A DNA stretch of 48,575 nt. It comes from Arsukibacterium sp. MJ3 (GTDB taxonomy: Bacteria; Pseudomonadota; Gammaproteobacteria; Enterobacterales; Alteromonadaceae). Under the pieces are notes generated by a model. It was not told the origin of the DNA and did no database searches. It was given only the letters and a program-made list of their open reading frames with translations. Positions 25,268-33,724 of the stretch are shown one piece after another (the first letter of the stretch is position 1; each line of letters starts with the position of its first letter). The DNA lies in assembly GCF_000987765.1 (NCBI RefSeq), contig NZ_LAHP01000024.1, positions 1 to 48,575 of the forward strand, written 5' to 3'. The translations under genes and the position numbers were made by a program.

Positions 25268-27925
25268 TTAGAAAGAATTAAGCGCGGCTATCGCTACTGC
25301 AGTTTGATAGAAAATTTGGGTGACTTGTGCCCACATACTTAAGTTGTCTTTGTACTCGGTGTCTAGTGGCGCAATAATAGTGTCGCCAGGTTGCAGCCGG
25401 GTGCTAGATACCGCAAACCAATTGCTTTGCGGCACAACTACCGAGCCGTCGGCGCGAATAACATACACCCGGTTTTCGTCGGCACGCTTACGCAGGCCAC
25501 CGGCTAATTTTAGGTATTCATTAAGTGACATAGCCGGGTCAAACCGATGGCTGCTGGCATGTTGTACTTCGCCTAGCACCGTTACCGTATTACTAATGCG
25601 CGGTATAGTTAACATATCACCGTCTTGCACCCGTATGCTGTGCTGTGGGCTGCCAGCGATAATACTGTCGAGGTCTATAACCAAACGGCCTACCGGCTTT
25701 TGTTGCTCTAACTCGCTTAGCATGGCATTGGCGTCAGTAGCCGGCAGTGTTGGGCCACTGCTACTGGTAAGCGCTTTAGCGGCTATATCTGCCCGCAACT
25801 GGCTTATTAACTTTTTCATTTGCTCTGCTTCAGCTTCCTGAATAATTTGCCGGGTAAATACTGCACCATTACTAAACGCATTATTGCTTAAGCCGCCCGC
25901 CCTATTTATGATGTCTGCCAAGCTTTCATGCTGTTGAATGGCGTATACCCCGGGAAAGCGCACTTCACCGCGCAGGGTAATGTTACGTTTAATATTCCAG
26001 TCTGGCGTTTCAAAAACGTTTAGCGTGTCGCGGCTAATAAGCTGTGGGTTATTCTCGCCGCTAAACACTGCATTAAGGTTTAGCGCTATGTGCTGCGCTT
26101 CAACTGCGCCAATAGCGTCATTGTATATAGCCCGGGTAAGCTCGGCCCTATTAGCAAAAGCAGATTGCGCCAGGCCACCGGCGGCGGTAATTAAATCACT
26201 TACCTTACCATTTTTTGCTAAGGGGTAACTGCCCGCCACTTTTACATTACCCGTTACAATGGCAATTTGCGGCTGTAAATTAAAACGTGCTTGCTGCTCT
26301 AGCTTTGTAAGTAGTGGCGTAAGTAATTCGCTGCGGCTTAAATGTGCGGTAAAGCGTAACAAGCTGCTATCAAGGGTATATTGGCTTGTTATTCGGTTTA
26401 GGTGGTATGCAATTTGCTGCTGTTGCTCAATGGTAACAAAGCCATATTCTGTTTCTTGCAGCGCTAAGGCTGCGGGCTCGACTATGCTTTGAACGGTGAG
26501 TTTTTTTAATTCGGTATATAACTGCTTACGCTGATAGCCTTCATCGCCATAGGGAAACACCAGCAACATATCGCGGGCCTGTAACGCTAAATTACTGACG
26601 CTGCCCGGCGACGTAATAGCCTGACCTAAGTCAAACTGCAGTACTTCAACATTACCGGCGTTGCTTAGCTCGCGTACGATTAATGCGTAATCTAAGTCGG
26701 CTACCATATGTACACCCGACCATAAAGACGGTAGTACATCGGCCACGGTTAAACCTGGCTGCCAGGCATATTGGCCAGGGCGGGTAACCGCACCAGCTAC
26801 TGTTATGCTGCGTTCAATACGTGGCGAGGTAGCGGCAATGGTTAATACGTCGCCATTTTTAGCCTGGGTATTAGCGTCTGCCGGCATGGTTAAATCTAGG
26901 GTAAGTAAATCTCGCATATTGTTGCTGTTAAAACGCTGCAACACCACATTACGTGGATAAGCGCCCGCTTTGCTGCCGCCTGCCATTGTTAGTATGTCGG
27001 CTAGGGTTTCGTTATTTGCCAGCTCGTAAATAGCCGGCCGCTGTACTTCGCCGTTTACTTCAATAAGGGCCTTAACGGGCTCAACAAACACTACGTCGCC
27101 ATGTTGTAAGTTAATATCGGTAATATTATTGCCTTGTAACAGCAACTGATATAAATCGACGTTTACCTGAGTTTTACCGCCACGATTAACCTTAATGTTT
27201 CGTAAGCTGCCGATATCTGACACCCCACCTGCCACAAATAACGCCTGAGTAACGGTAGTAAGTGCTGACACTGCATAAACGCCAGGCTGCTTGGCTTCGC
27301 CGGCAATAATAATATTAATGGTACGTAACTGGCCCATGGTGACCGCAGCGCTAACACCTATTTTGGCGTTTTGCACCCGCTCGGTTATTAACTCACGCGC
27401 CTGATTAAAGCGCAGGCCACTAACATTAACCGGGCCAATGTCAGGTAAGTTAATGCTGCCGTCGCGACTAACGGTAAGCTCGTAATCGGTGTTTTCTTTA
27501 CCAAATAGCTGCAACATTAGGCTGTCATCAGGACCTAAAATATAGCTTTCAGGCACCGGTACATTGGTAACCGGCGCGAAAGTGCTAACGTTATTATCGA
27601 ACAATGCCAAACCAAAACGCTTAGGTTGCTGGTTTGTCATTGCCTCATTTTGCGGCGCCGGGCGCTCTGAGCGATTATCTGTTTCAGGTTGACGCTGTTG
27701 CTGCTGCAAGGTGTCAACCGGTGCTGATACGCTGGTGCTGCCTTTACTGCTGGTAGCTGCGCCAGGTAAATCATAACCATATTGCTTGGCTAAACGCTCT
27801 TGTTCGGCCCGTGGCAATTTTTGAAACTGTTCAATCATGGCCGGTGATATTGCCTGAGCAAAAACTGTGGCAGCACTTAACCCCAAAGTTAACGCCAACA
27901 AAGTAAGTTGTAAAAATTTAAGCAC
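25268..27925 (-). CDS. wza: Large Wza-like outer membrane polysaccharide export protein with six SLBB repeats
   Basis: An 885-residue periplasmic/outer membrane export protein. A signal peptide covers about residues 1-23 (LTLLALTLGLSAATVFA). A proline/glutamine-rich spacer follows, then the poly_export domain (YILGPDDSLMLQLFG, about 129-143) and six SLBB-type repeats, each with a GEV/GAV...PG.Y start and often an AGG near the end. It is more than twice the size of E. coli Wza and has no lipobox cysteine. The start is GTG at 27925 with GGAG eight bases upstream. It is the first gene after the ops element, so it should be the first gene under RfaH control. Confidence 0.93.
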   Translation of the reverse strand: MLKFLQLTLLALTLGLSAATVFAQAISPAMIEQFQKLPRAEQERLAKQYGYDLPGAATSSKGSTSVSAPVDTLQQQQRQPETDNRSERPAPQNEAMTNQQPKRFGLALFDNNVSTFAPVTNVPVPESYILGPDDSLMLQLFGKENTDYELTVSRDGSINLPDIGPVNVSGLRFNQARELITERVQNAKIGVSAAVTMGQLRTINIIIAGEAKQPGVYAVSALTTVTQALFVAGGVSDIGSLRNIKVNRGGKTQVNVDLYQLLLQGNNITDINLQHGDVVFVEPVKALIEVNGEVQRPAIYELANNETLADILTMAGGSKAGAYPRNVVLQRFNSNNMRDLLTLDLTMPADANTQAKNGDVLTIAATSPRIERSITVAGAVTRPGQYAWQPGLTVADVLPSLWSGVHMVADLDYALIVRELSNAGNVEVLQFDLGQAITSPGSVSNLALQARDMLLVFPYGDEGYQRKQLYTELKKLTVQSIVEPAALALQETEYGFVTIEQQQQIAYHLNRITSQYTLDSSLLRFTAHLSRSELLTPLLTKLEQQARFNLQPQIAIVTGNVKVAGSYPLAKNGKVSDLITAAGGLAQSAFANRAELTRAIYNDAIGAVEAQHIALNLNAVFSGENNPQLISRDTLNVFETPDWNIKRNITLRGEVRFPGVYAIQQHESLADIINRAGGLSNNAFSNGAVFTRQIIQEAEAEQMKKLISQLRADIAAKALTSSSGPTLPATDANAMLSELEQQKPVGRLVIDLDSIIAGSPQHSIRVQDGDMLTIPRISNTVTVLGEVQHASSHRFDPAMSLNEYLKLAGGLRKRADENRVYVIRADGSVVVPQSNWFAVSSTRLQPGDTIIAPLDTEYKDNLSMWAQVTQIFYQTAVAIAALNSF

Positions 27926-27999
27926 CCGAAACTCCGTTTTAAAATATAACTGGCCAAATAAGGTTTTACTGTGTTGCTTAATACTTTTAGTGCGTTGGG

Positions 28000-28011
28000 C
28001 ACGCTACCGCC
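28000..28011 (-). promoter_or_regulatory. ops element (RfaH recruitment site) in the leader of the wza operon
   Basis: The minus strand reads GGCGGTAGCGTG, an exact match to the ops core known from enterobacterial JUMPstart leaders. The sequence upstream of it (GCTGTAACCTAAT) also resembles the JUMPstart consensus. It lies about 75 bases before the GTG of wza, at the head of a 28 kb operon, and the rfaH gene itself ends 125 bases upstream. In known systems RNA polymerase pauses at ops, RfaH binds, and termination is suppressed over long distances. No second ops was noticed in the window. Confidence 0.88.
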
Positions 28012-28135
28012 ATTAGGTTACAGCACCCCAAAGGCTGATAGTAAAATAACGTAGCTGGTTGTTACTTAAAAAGTGGCGGAATTCTACCTTTTTACGCCAA
28101 ATTAATCGATCACTATTAACAGTTATTCGCAGCCA

Positions 28136-28648
28136 CTAACTGTTTTCAGGCGTATTCTTTTGAATTTGCTGGTTATCCATAGTGGTTTTAACCCACTGCC
28201 CCAACAGGTTTAGTAATATAATGCTGCGCTTATCACCTTCGGCCAGCTGATAAACTGCCTGAATGCCGCTGAATGGGCCGTTAATTACCGTAAGCGCATC
28301 GCCGGCTTTAAATGGCACATTTTGGTTTTCTTGTTGCTGTAAAATTTGCTGCTGCTGGTTTAAGGCAGTAATAAGGCTGGCGGGCACCTGAGCAAGCTGC
28401 ATACCGAACCGGACAAAATCGCTAATGCCGCGAGTACTACGAATAGTGCTTAAGTTAAGTTGTTCGCTACCCATTTGTAAAAACAAGTAGCGCGGAAACA
28501 TTGGCTCGGTAACTTTAAGCTGTTTACCAGCTTTAATTTTATTAATAGTAATAAGCGGTAAAAAGCTGTTAAAACCTTGATTCGCCAAATGTTGCTGCGC
28601 CCGTTGCTCTTGTCGGGGTTTGCAATACAATACATACCAGTTATCCAT
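28136..28648 (-). CDS. rfaH: Transcription antiterminator RfaH
   Basis: A NusG paralogue of about 170 residues. The N-terminal domain starts WYVLYCKPRQEQRAQQHL, the hallmark of RfaH, and continues with FLPLITI and FPRYLFLQM. The C-terminal KOW domain (FKAGDALTVINGPFSGIQ) ends with the RfaH-like RSIILLNLLGQ run. Placed directly upstream of an operon headed by an exact ops element, it is almost certainly its regulator. ATG 28648 matches the family start; ATG 28654, right after the preceding stop codon, would add two residues. A local copy dedicated to this locus, rather than a distant housekeeping gene, is plausible but cannot be settled here. Confidence 0.93.
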   Translation of the reverse strand: MDNWYVLYCKPRQEQRAQQHLANQGFNSFLPLITINKIKAGKQLKVTEPMFPRYLFLQMGSEQLNLSTIRSTRGISDFVRFGMQLAQVPASLITALNQQQQILQQQENQNVPFKAGDALTVINGPFSGIQAVYQLAEGDKRSIILLNLLGQWVKTTMDNQQIQKNTPENS

Positions 28649-28654
28649 AAGCAT

Positions 28655-30001
28655 TTACCAGCGCCGTTCCCAGCCCACGCCAAGCGCGGGGTTAAATTTA
28701 ACCTGGTTATTGCGTAAAGCATCGCGACTAAGCTCGGTGTCGACAGTAACTAAACCACTAAATAATGCGGTTTGATACCCCACCGCCAGCTTAGTGCGCT
28801 TGTTAGCCGGGATATTAGCCACTAAGGCGGTGTTTTCACTGAAACTAGCCTGACTTAGGTTAGTGTAAATGCTGCTACCGTTGCGATAATGCAGCTCTAG
28901 CCCGGCCAGCCAGCGGCTAGCGGCCTGGCCATAAGGTGTGCTGTGTTGCACACTTTGCCAATCTTGCAACTGATCAGCCGTTTTTTTGTATTCAGCTACC
29001 AGCAGCGCCTGCACGGTTTGGTTGGCTATAATGTACTCAGCACCGGCTAACCAGCCATATTCACCATTGCTTTTAGTTAGTTCTGCATAGGTGGCAGCAT
29101 GTTGGCTAATACTGTAGCGGCCATCAACACTTACTGTGTTTATTCTGCTTGGCGCTAAAGTGTAACTAAGGTTGCTTTGCAGGTTATTTGCTGGCACAGC
29201 GCTATTAACGCTATACAGTTGTGACATACTTATGCCAACGTCGAGCTGGCTAATGGGCTTACTATTTATTCGGGCCGCCAGTACTTTTGCATGGCGTAAT
29301 AAGGCACTACCGGGTTGCTCGGCCAGTAACAGCTGCATATTAACCGCACCCAGTGGCTTAAGCACAGCTAACAGCGGCAAAGTACTGTTTAAGCGGCTAA
29401 TTTGTAATGCTTTAAGTGGCCGGCCACTATTACTAAAGCTAACACTACTGTCGTAAGCCGGGCCCCACCATAATTGCTGCTGCGCAGCACTTAACACCCA
29501 ATTGCCCAGGGTATAGGCGGCATAACTGCCATCCCAATTGTTGTTGCTGGCAAAACCATTTTGATAATGGCTATTATCGGCAAACGTTTTAGTAACGCCC
29601 AGTGCCCAGTTTTTGCCAATGCGCTCACTGCTAATAGCAACAGCGGCTTGCTGCTGGTACTGCCGGCCAAAACCACTAGTGCCTACAGCATCACTGCTGG
29701 CCGCCAGGCTTAAGCTATTAATACTGCTTTGCTTGGCAAAATCGGCCGCCGACATTACGCGTAAATAGGCAAACAATTGGCTATCGTTCATGCTGATGGT
29801 GTTAATACTGGCTAAGTCGCCAAGCAGTGGTTGCCACATTAACGGGTAAGTATTTATAGGGGTGCGTAAGTAGCCACCATCGGTCAGAATTTTAAGGCTG
29901 CTGCGTAAATAACGGTCATTAGTGTCTACCCACGGAGCCGCCTTACTGGCAAAAGCAGTAACGCTGAATAAACATAGTAAAACATAACCTGAAAAACGCA
30001 T
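28655..30001 (-). CDS. wzi: Wzi-like capsule assembly outer membrane protein
   Basis: About 448 residues with a signal peptide (MRFSGYVLLCLFSVTAFASKA), many alternating amphipathic beta strands and a C-terminal Trp (GWERRW), as expected of an outer membrane barrel. The mature start (APWVDTNDRYLRSSLKILTDGGYL) and WWGPAYDSSVSFSN match the Wzi/capsule assembly protein family, which attaches polymer at the cell surface. ATG 30001 is preferred over TTG 30025 because it starts the signal peptide. It precedes rfaH with no gap and follows the second rml set, so it may be transcribed with either. Confidence 0.88.
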   Translation of the reverse strand: MRFSGYVLLCLFSVTAFASKAAPWVDTNDRYLRSSLKILTDGGYLRTPINTYPLMWQPLLGDLASINTISMNDSQLFAYLRVMSAADFAKQSSINSLSLAASSDAVGTSGFGRQYQQQAAVAISSERIGKNWALGVTKTFADNSHYQNGFASNNNWDGSYAAYTLGNWVLSAAQQQLWWGPAYDSSVSFSNSGRPLKALQISRLNSTLPLLAVLKPLGAVNMQLLLAEQPGSALLRHAKVLAARINSKPISQLDVGISMSQLYSVNSAVPANNLQSNLSYTLAPSRINTVSVDGRYSISQHAATYAELTKSNGEYGWLAGAEYIIANQTVQALLVAEYKKTADQLQDWQSVQHSTPYGQAASRWLAGLELHYRNGSSIYTNLSQASFSENTALVANIPANKRTKLAVGYQTALFSGLVTVDTELSRDALRNNQVKFNPALGVGWERRW

Positions 30002-30103
30002 GTAAACGTGCCATCCTGTGCGCAAAAATAAAATATTTCAGCTTTAATACTAAGCAACTGAAATCGGCCGACCCAAACCGGCGTGGATGGTAGCAGACCG
30101 TCT

Positions 30104-31135
30104 TTACCTTGACAAGCAGTATGCCTGTACCGTTTTTAATAAACCACTTTTCGGTGTCTCGACCGGCTGCCAACCAAGCTCGGTTTGTACTTTACTGCAA
30201 TTAATGGCGTATCGTTTATCGTGTCCGGGGCGCTCTGCTACAAATTGAATAAGCTGCCGATAATGTTGCCTCTTGCTTAGCTGACAAAAACCAGTTGGCA
30301 CCAGTTCATCTAATATATCGCAAATTTGTGTTACTACTGCCAGGTTTGTTAGCTCATTTAAACCACCTACATTGTAACTTTCGCCAATACGGCCACGCGT
30401 TAGTATTAGATAAAGCGCGGCAGCATGATCGCTAACATACAGCCAATCACGTATTTGCAGGCCGTTGCCATATAACGGTATTGGTTTGCCGGCTAAAGCA
30501 TGACTAATGGTTTTGGGAATAAGCTTTTCACTGTGCTGGCCAGGGCCATAATTATTACTGCAATTGCTAATAACCACCGGTAAGCCGTAGGTGCGATGCC
30601 AGGCGCGCACCAGGTGATCAGAACTGGCTTTACTGGCCGAATACGGGCTGCTGGGGGCATACGGAGTGGTTTCGGTAAATAACGCCGTGCTGTTATGCAA
30701 ATCGCCGTAAACTTCATCGGTTGATATATGCTGAAACCGAAATTGCTGCTGCTGCGCTATCGGCAAGCCAGCATAGTAGTGCCGGGCGGCTTCAAGTAAG
30801 GTATAGGTACCCACAATATTGGTTTGTATAAAATTTGCCGGGGCAGTAATGGAGTTATCAACATGGCTTTCTGCCGCCAGGTGCATTATTGCGGCTGGTT
30901 TAAATTCAGCAAATAGGCGGTGTAACAAGCCCGCATCGCAAATATCACCTTCTACAAACTGCAACCGGCTATTACGCTTAAAGTGCGCCAGCGCGATTAA
31001 ATTAGCGGCATAGGTTAGTTTATCTAACACCACTAGCTGATGTGTAGTATTTGCAAGCAGATACTCGACCAAGGCCGTGCCGATAAAACCGGCACCACCG
31101 GTGATTAAAATCTTGCTAAAATCACTCTGACCCAT
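30104..31135 (-). CDS. rmlB2: dTDP-glucose 4,6-dehydratase (copy 2), start codon inside a REP-like half-site
   Basis: A 343-residue paralogue of rmlB with [30 protein letters not shown] and [10 protein letters not shown]. Catalytic residues are intact. It has the same activity expected of copy 1. Its only plausible start, ATG 31133-31135, is part of the repeated motif AAATGGGTCAGAGTGA, so the first residues (MGQSDF) derive from the repeat, replacing the usual short MKILVTGG start. A matching motif encodes the end of rmlD2 just upstream; four bases separate the two genes. No obvious strong ribosome binding site is seen. Confidence 0.93.
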   Translation of the reverse strand: MGQSDFSKILITGGAGFIGTALVEYLLANTTHQLVVLDKLTYAANLIALAHFKRNSRLQFVEGDICDAGLLHRLFAEFKPAAIMHLAAESHVDNSITAPANFIQTNIVGTYTLLEAARHYYAGLPIAQQQQFRFQHISTDEVYGDLHNSTALFTETTPYAPSSPYSASKASSDHLVRAWHRTYGLPVVISNCSNNYGPGQHSEKLIPKTISHALAGKPIPLYGNGLQIRDWLYVSDHAAALYLILTRGRIGESYNVGGLNELTNLAVVTQICDILDELVPTGFCQLSKRQHYRQLIQFVAERPGHDKRYAINCSKVQTELGWQPVETPKSGLLKTVQAYCLSR

Positions 31136-31155
31136 TTAATTATTCACTCTGACCC
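31121..31155. repeat. Two directly repeated REP half-sites at the rmlD2/rmlB2 junction
   Basis: Minus-strand motif GGGTCAGAGTGA occurs at about 31122-31133 and again at 31144-31155, both in the same orientation and each preceded by AAAT. One contributes the last codons and stop of rmlD2 (GQSE), the other the first codons of rmlB2 (MGQSDF). This is a direct pair, not the full palindrome seen elsewhere, so no hairpin forms. Confidence 0.9.
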
Positions 31156-32018
31156 ATTTTATTGAGGCAGCTGGCTAGGCTTTGTTGCCAGGGTGGCAAA
31201 CTAAGGGCCATTTGCTGCAAAAGCTGTTGGCTGTTTAAAGCGCTGTAAGCCGGGCGTGTTGCCGCACCTTGCCACTGTTTGCTTGTTAATGGCGTAATGG
31301 CTACTTGCTGCTTACTATGGTTCATAATTTCCTGAGCCAACTGATACCAGCTAGTTTGGCCCTGGCCGGCGCAGTGCAGTAGCTGAGGAGTTGCAAAACG
31401 CTCAGCAACATTACCTGCGGTGACGAGTTTAAGGCATAAAGTAGCAAGTTCACGGGCGTATGTTGGGCTGCCTATTTGATCGTCTACCACTTGTAACGGC
31501 TGGCCTTGTTGGCTTTTTCGCCAAATACTTCGGACAAAGTTATGGCCAAACTCGCTATATAACCAGCTAGTGCGTAAAATTAGCCCGGCTGGTGCGATGC
31601 TTAGCATAGCCTGCTCGCCGGCCAGTTTACTTTGGCCATATTGGTTAATTGGTGCTGTAACATCAGTTTCACGATAAGGAAGTTGCTGCTTGCCGTTAAA
31701 AACATAATCGGTACTTATTTGTATTAATAAGGTATGGGTATCGCGGCATAATTGCGCCAACTTTTTTACTGCAGTTGCGTTAATAGCATACGCTAATTCT
31801 GGTTGTTGCTCGGCTAAATCGACATTGGTATAAGCAGCACAATTGATGATGGCATAGGGGTTAATTTTTTCTACTAGTGCGGCTATTTGCTGCGGGTTAG
31901 TAATATCTGCTTGCTTACTATCTACAAAAGTAAATTGACATTGTGGCCATTGCTTAGCAATAGCAGCAAAGCATTGCCCTAATTGCCCGTTGGCACCGGT
32001 AATAAGTAAGTGCATCAT
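31140..32018 (-). CDS. rmlD2: dTDP-4-dehydrorhamnose reductase (copy 2)
   Basis: About 292 residues with [16 protein letters not shown] at the start (ATG 32018 or the adjacent ATG 32015), STDYVFNGK and YGQSKLAGE. The frame upstream of 32018 overlaps rmlC2 and is not used. The last five residues, MGQSE, come from a REP-like half-site that carries the stop codon, an extension beyond the normal C-terminus of the family. It differs clearly from copy 1 and lies in a different gene order (A2-C2-D2-B2). Confidence 0.93.
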   Translation of the reverse strand: MMHLLITGANGQLGQCFAAIAKQWPQCQFTFVDSKQADITNPQQIAALVEKINPYAIINCAAYTNVDLAEQQPELAYAINATAVKKLAQLCRDTHTLLIQISTDYVFNGKQQLPYRETDVTAPINQYGQSKLAGEQAMLSIAPAGLILRTSWLYSEFGHNFVRSIWRKSQQGQPLQVVDDQIGSPTYARELATLCLKLVTAGNVAERFATPQLLHCAGQGQTSWYQLAQEIMNHSKQQVAITPLTSKQWQGAATRPAYSALNSQQLLQQMALSLPPWQQSLASCLNKMGQSE

Positions 32019-32043
32019 TAGTATTTTGCCACTCCTGAACCCA

Positions 32044-32601
32044 TTACCAGCTAAAGCCACTGTTAAGCTGAGCTAAATTAGGCTGCTGCTGATCCTTCGC
32101 CGATAATATTAATTGCCTGGCAGCTAACGGCCAGCAAATGCCAAGGTTGGTATCATCATAAGCCAGACCAGCATCATCCGCTGCAGAATAGTAGTTATCT
32201 ACTTTGTAAATAATGGTGGCATGTGCGCTTAGCACTAAAACACCATGAGCAAAGCCTGGCGGAATAAATAGCTGCTGCTTATTTTCAGCCGTTAATAGTG
32301 TTTGCACCGATTGACCAAACCGCGGGCTACCATGGCGGATATCTACCACTACATCGAGTACCTCGCCCTCTACAACCCTTACTAACTTAGCCTGCGCTTG
32401 CGGCGGACGCTGGTAATGTAAACCACGCAACACACCAAAACCAGAGCGCGATTCATTCTCTTGCACAAACTGAATATCAGCACCAATCAGCTGCTGAAGC
32501 TGTTGCTGACGAAAGCTTTCAAAGAAATACCCACGAGTATCAAGATGAACCTGAGGAGTTATAAGTAAAACTTCAGGCAAACTAAGCGACTTTGCAAGCA
32601 T
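32044..32601 (-). CDS. rmlC2: dTDP-4-dehydrorhamnose 3,5-epimerase (copy 2)
   Basis: A cupin of 185 residues with LDTRGYFFESF, catalytic His in LRGLHYQRP and FIPPGFAHGVLVL. All key family segments are present, so it should be active. It starts at ATG 32601. The 82-base gap to rmlA2 is filled by a REP-like inverted repeat (32629-32685). Compared with copy 1 it is glutamine-rich and less AT-rich, like the other genes of the second set. Confidence 0.93.
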   Translation of the reverse strand: MLAKSLSLPEVLLITPQVHLDTRGYFFESFRQQQLQQLIGADIQFVQENESRSGFGVLRGLHYQRPPQAQAKLVRVVEGEVLDVVVDIRHGSPRFGQSVQTLLTAENKQQLFIPPGFAHGVLVLSAHATIIYKVDNYYSAADDAGLAYDDTNLGICWPLAARQLILSAKDQQQPNLAQLNSGFSW

Positions 32602-32628
32602 GTTAAGCCCTTCTATAATAGTAAAATT

Positions 32629-32685
32629 AAAAAGGGTCAGAGTGATTTTACGTTAAAAATGTGGAAAATCACTCTGACCCTTTTT
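32629..32685. repeat. REP-like inverted repeat with 15-base loop between rmlA2 and rmlC2
   Basis: Perfect 21-base arms at 32629-32649 and 32665-32685 (AAAAAGGGTCAGAGTGATTTT and complement) enclose a 15-base loop. The right arm overlaps the stop codon of rmlA2 (32684-32686). The structure would form a long hairpin in the mRNA between two operon genes, and on either strand it ends in a T-run, so it could act as a partial terminator. Confidence 0.92.
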
Positions 32686-33586
32686 ATTCACTGGATGCTA
32701 TGAAACGTAAATAATCACCATACTGATTACCTGCTAATGATTTAGCCAATTCGAGTAATTGTATCTTGTTAATATAACCCATCTCAAAAGCTATTTCTTC
32801 TAAGCACGCTACTATCAGGCCTTGTCGTTTTTGAATGGTTTCTATGTAAGCGGAAGCCTCTAATAAGCTCTCATGCGTGCCGGTATCTAACCATGCAAAG
32901 CCGCGGCCTAGTTGCTTTAGGTTAAGCCGTTGCTGATTAAGATAAAGCTGGTTTAATTCGGTTATTTCTAGTTCTCCACGTGCAGATGGTGTTAGCAACT
33001 TTGCCGTAGCAACAACATCTGCCGGGTAAAAATATAAACCCGTAACGGCAAAATGACTTTTCGGCTGCGTTGGTTTTTCTACTAATGAAGTAACTTGCCC
33101 TGCACCGTTAAGCTCTGCTACACCGTAGCGCTCAGGATTGCTTACCCTGTAGCCAAACACTGTTGCTAAGCCCAGCTTAATGTCGGCTATTGCCTGTTGC
33201 AAAAGCTGACTAAAACCATGACCGACAAAGATGTTGTCACCTAACACCAAACACGCAGGGCTGCCGGCAAGAAAGTCTTCTGCCAACATAAAAGCCTGGG
33301 CAATGCCATCTGCTGAAGGCTGAATACAATAACTAAATTGCAGACCAAAATCACTACCGTCACCGAGCAAGTTCTGAAAAGCGCTTTGGTGCTCGATGGT
33401 AGTAATAATGAGGATATCGCGAATACCCGCTAGCATTAGTACCGATATTGGATAGTAGATCATCGGTTTGTCATAAACTGCCAGCAATTGCTTTGAAACA
33501 CCCCGGGTAATCGGATACAACCTACTGCCGGTGCCCCCTGCCAATACTATGCCTTTAACGTGCTTGTCTGATGTTGTCAAACTCAT
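32684..33586 (-). CDS. rmlA2: Glucose-1-phosphate thymidylyltransferase (copy 2)
   Basis: A 300-residue RmlA with [40 protein letters not shown] and EKPTQPKS. It is complete and should make dTDP-glucose like copy 1. A serine takes the place of the usual T in the GGxGTRL loop (GTGSRLYP), a conservative change. It is the first gene of the second rml block; the RAYT unit immediately upstream separates it from tviB, so a promoter would be needed in or near 33587-33620. Confidence 0.94.
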   Translation of the reverse strand: MSLTTSDKHVKGIVLAGGTGSRLYPITRGVSKQLLAVYDKPMIYYPISVLMLAGIRDILIITTIEHQSAFQNLLGDGSDFGLQFSYCIQPSADGIAQAFMLAEDFLAGSPACLVLGDNIFVGHGFSQLLQQAIADIKLGLATVFGYRVSNPERYGVAELNGAGQVTSLVEKPTQPKSHFAVTGLYFYPADVVATAKLLTPSARGELEITELNQLYLNQQRLNLKQLGRGFAWLDTGTHESLLEASAYIETIQKRQGLIVACLEEIAFEMGYINKIQLLELAKSLAGNQYGDYLRFIASSE

Positions 33587-33620
33587 ACGAGTACCTTAAA
33601 ACAAAATGTTATTTTACCAA

Positions 33621-33669
33621 AATAAAAAGGGTCAGAGTGATTTTAAAAATCACTCTGACCCTTTTTATT
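33621..33669. repeat. Perfect 24-base-arm REP-like palindrome upstream of the RAYT gene
   Basis: Arms 33621-33644 and 33646-33669 are exact reverse complements around one A, with core AAAAAGGGTCAGAGTGA. This is the longest perfect copy in the window. It lies 55 bases before the transposase start and its right edge reaches the possible -35 box of that gene. Confidence 0.95.
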
Positions 33670-33695
33670 GCATTTAGTATTTATTTAGCTATATT
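33668..33695 (+). promoter_or_regulatory. Possible sigma70 promoter of the RAYT gene
   Basis: TTGCAT at 33668-33673 and TATATT at 33690-33695 are spaced by 16 bases, 30 bases before the transposase ATG. The -35 box overlaps the outer edge of the palindrome at 33621-33669. The surroundings are very AT-rich, so chance matches are likely. Confidence 0.35.
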
Positions 33696-33724
33696 TTAAT
33701 AAATTTAATTAACAATTATGCAAT

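Noticed and set aside
25320..25841. 173-codon plus-strand frame inside wza
   Set aside because: Antisense shadow of a clearly conserved SLBB coding region; composition is unlike a real protein.
27926..28135. Defined sigma70 promoter boxes upstream of the ops element
   Set aside because: Several weak AT-rich matches exist, none with both boxes good at 16-18 base spacing, so no promoter is called.
28655..30025. TTG start at 30025 for the Wzi-like gene
   Set aside because: ATG 30001 begins directly with a normal signal peptide, so the eight extra residues are unlikely.
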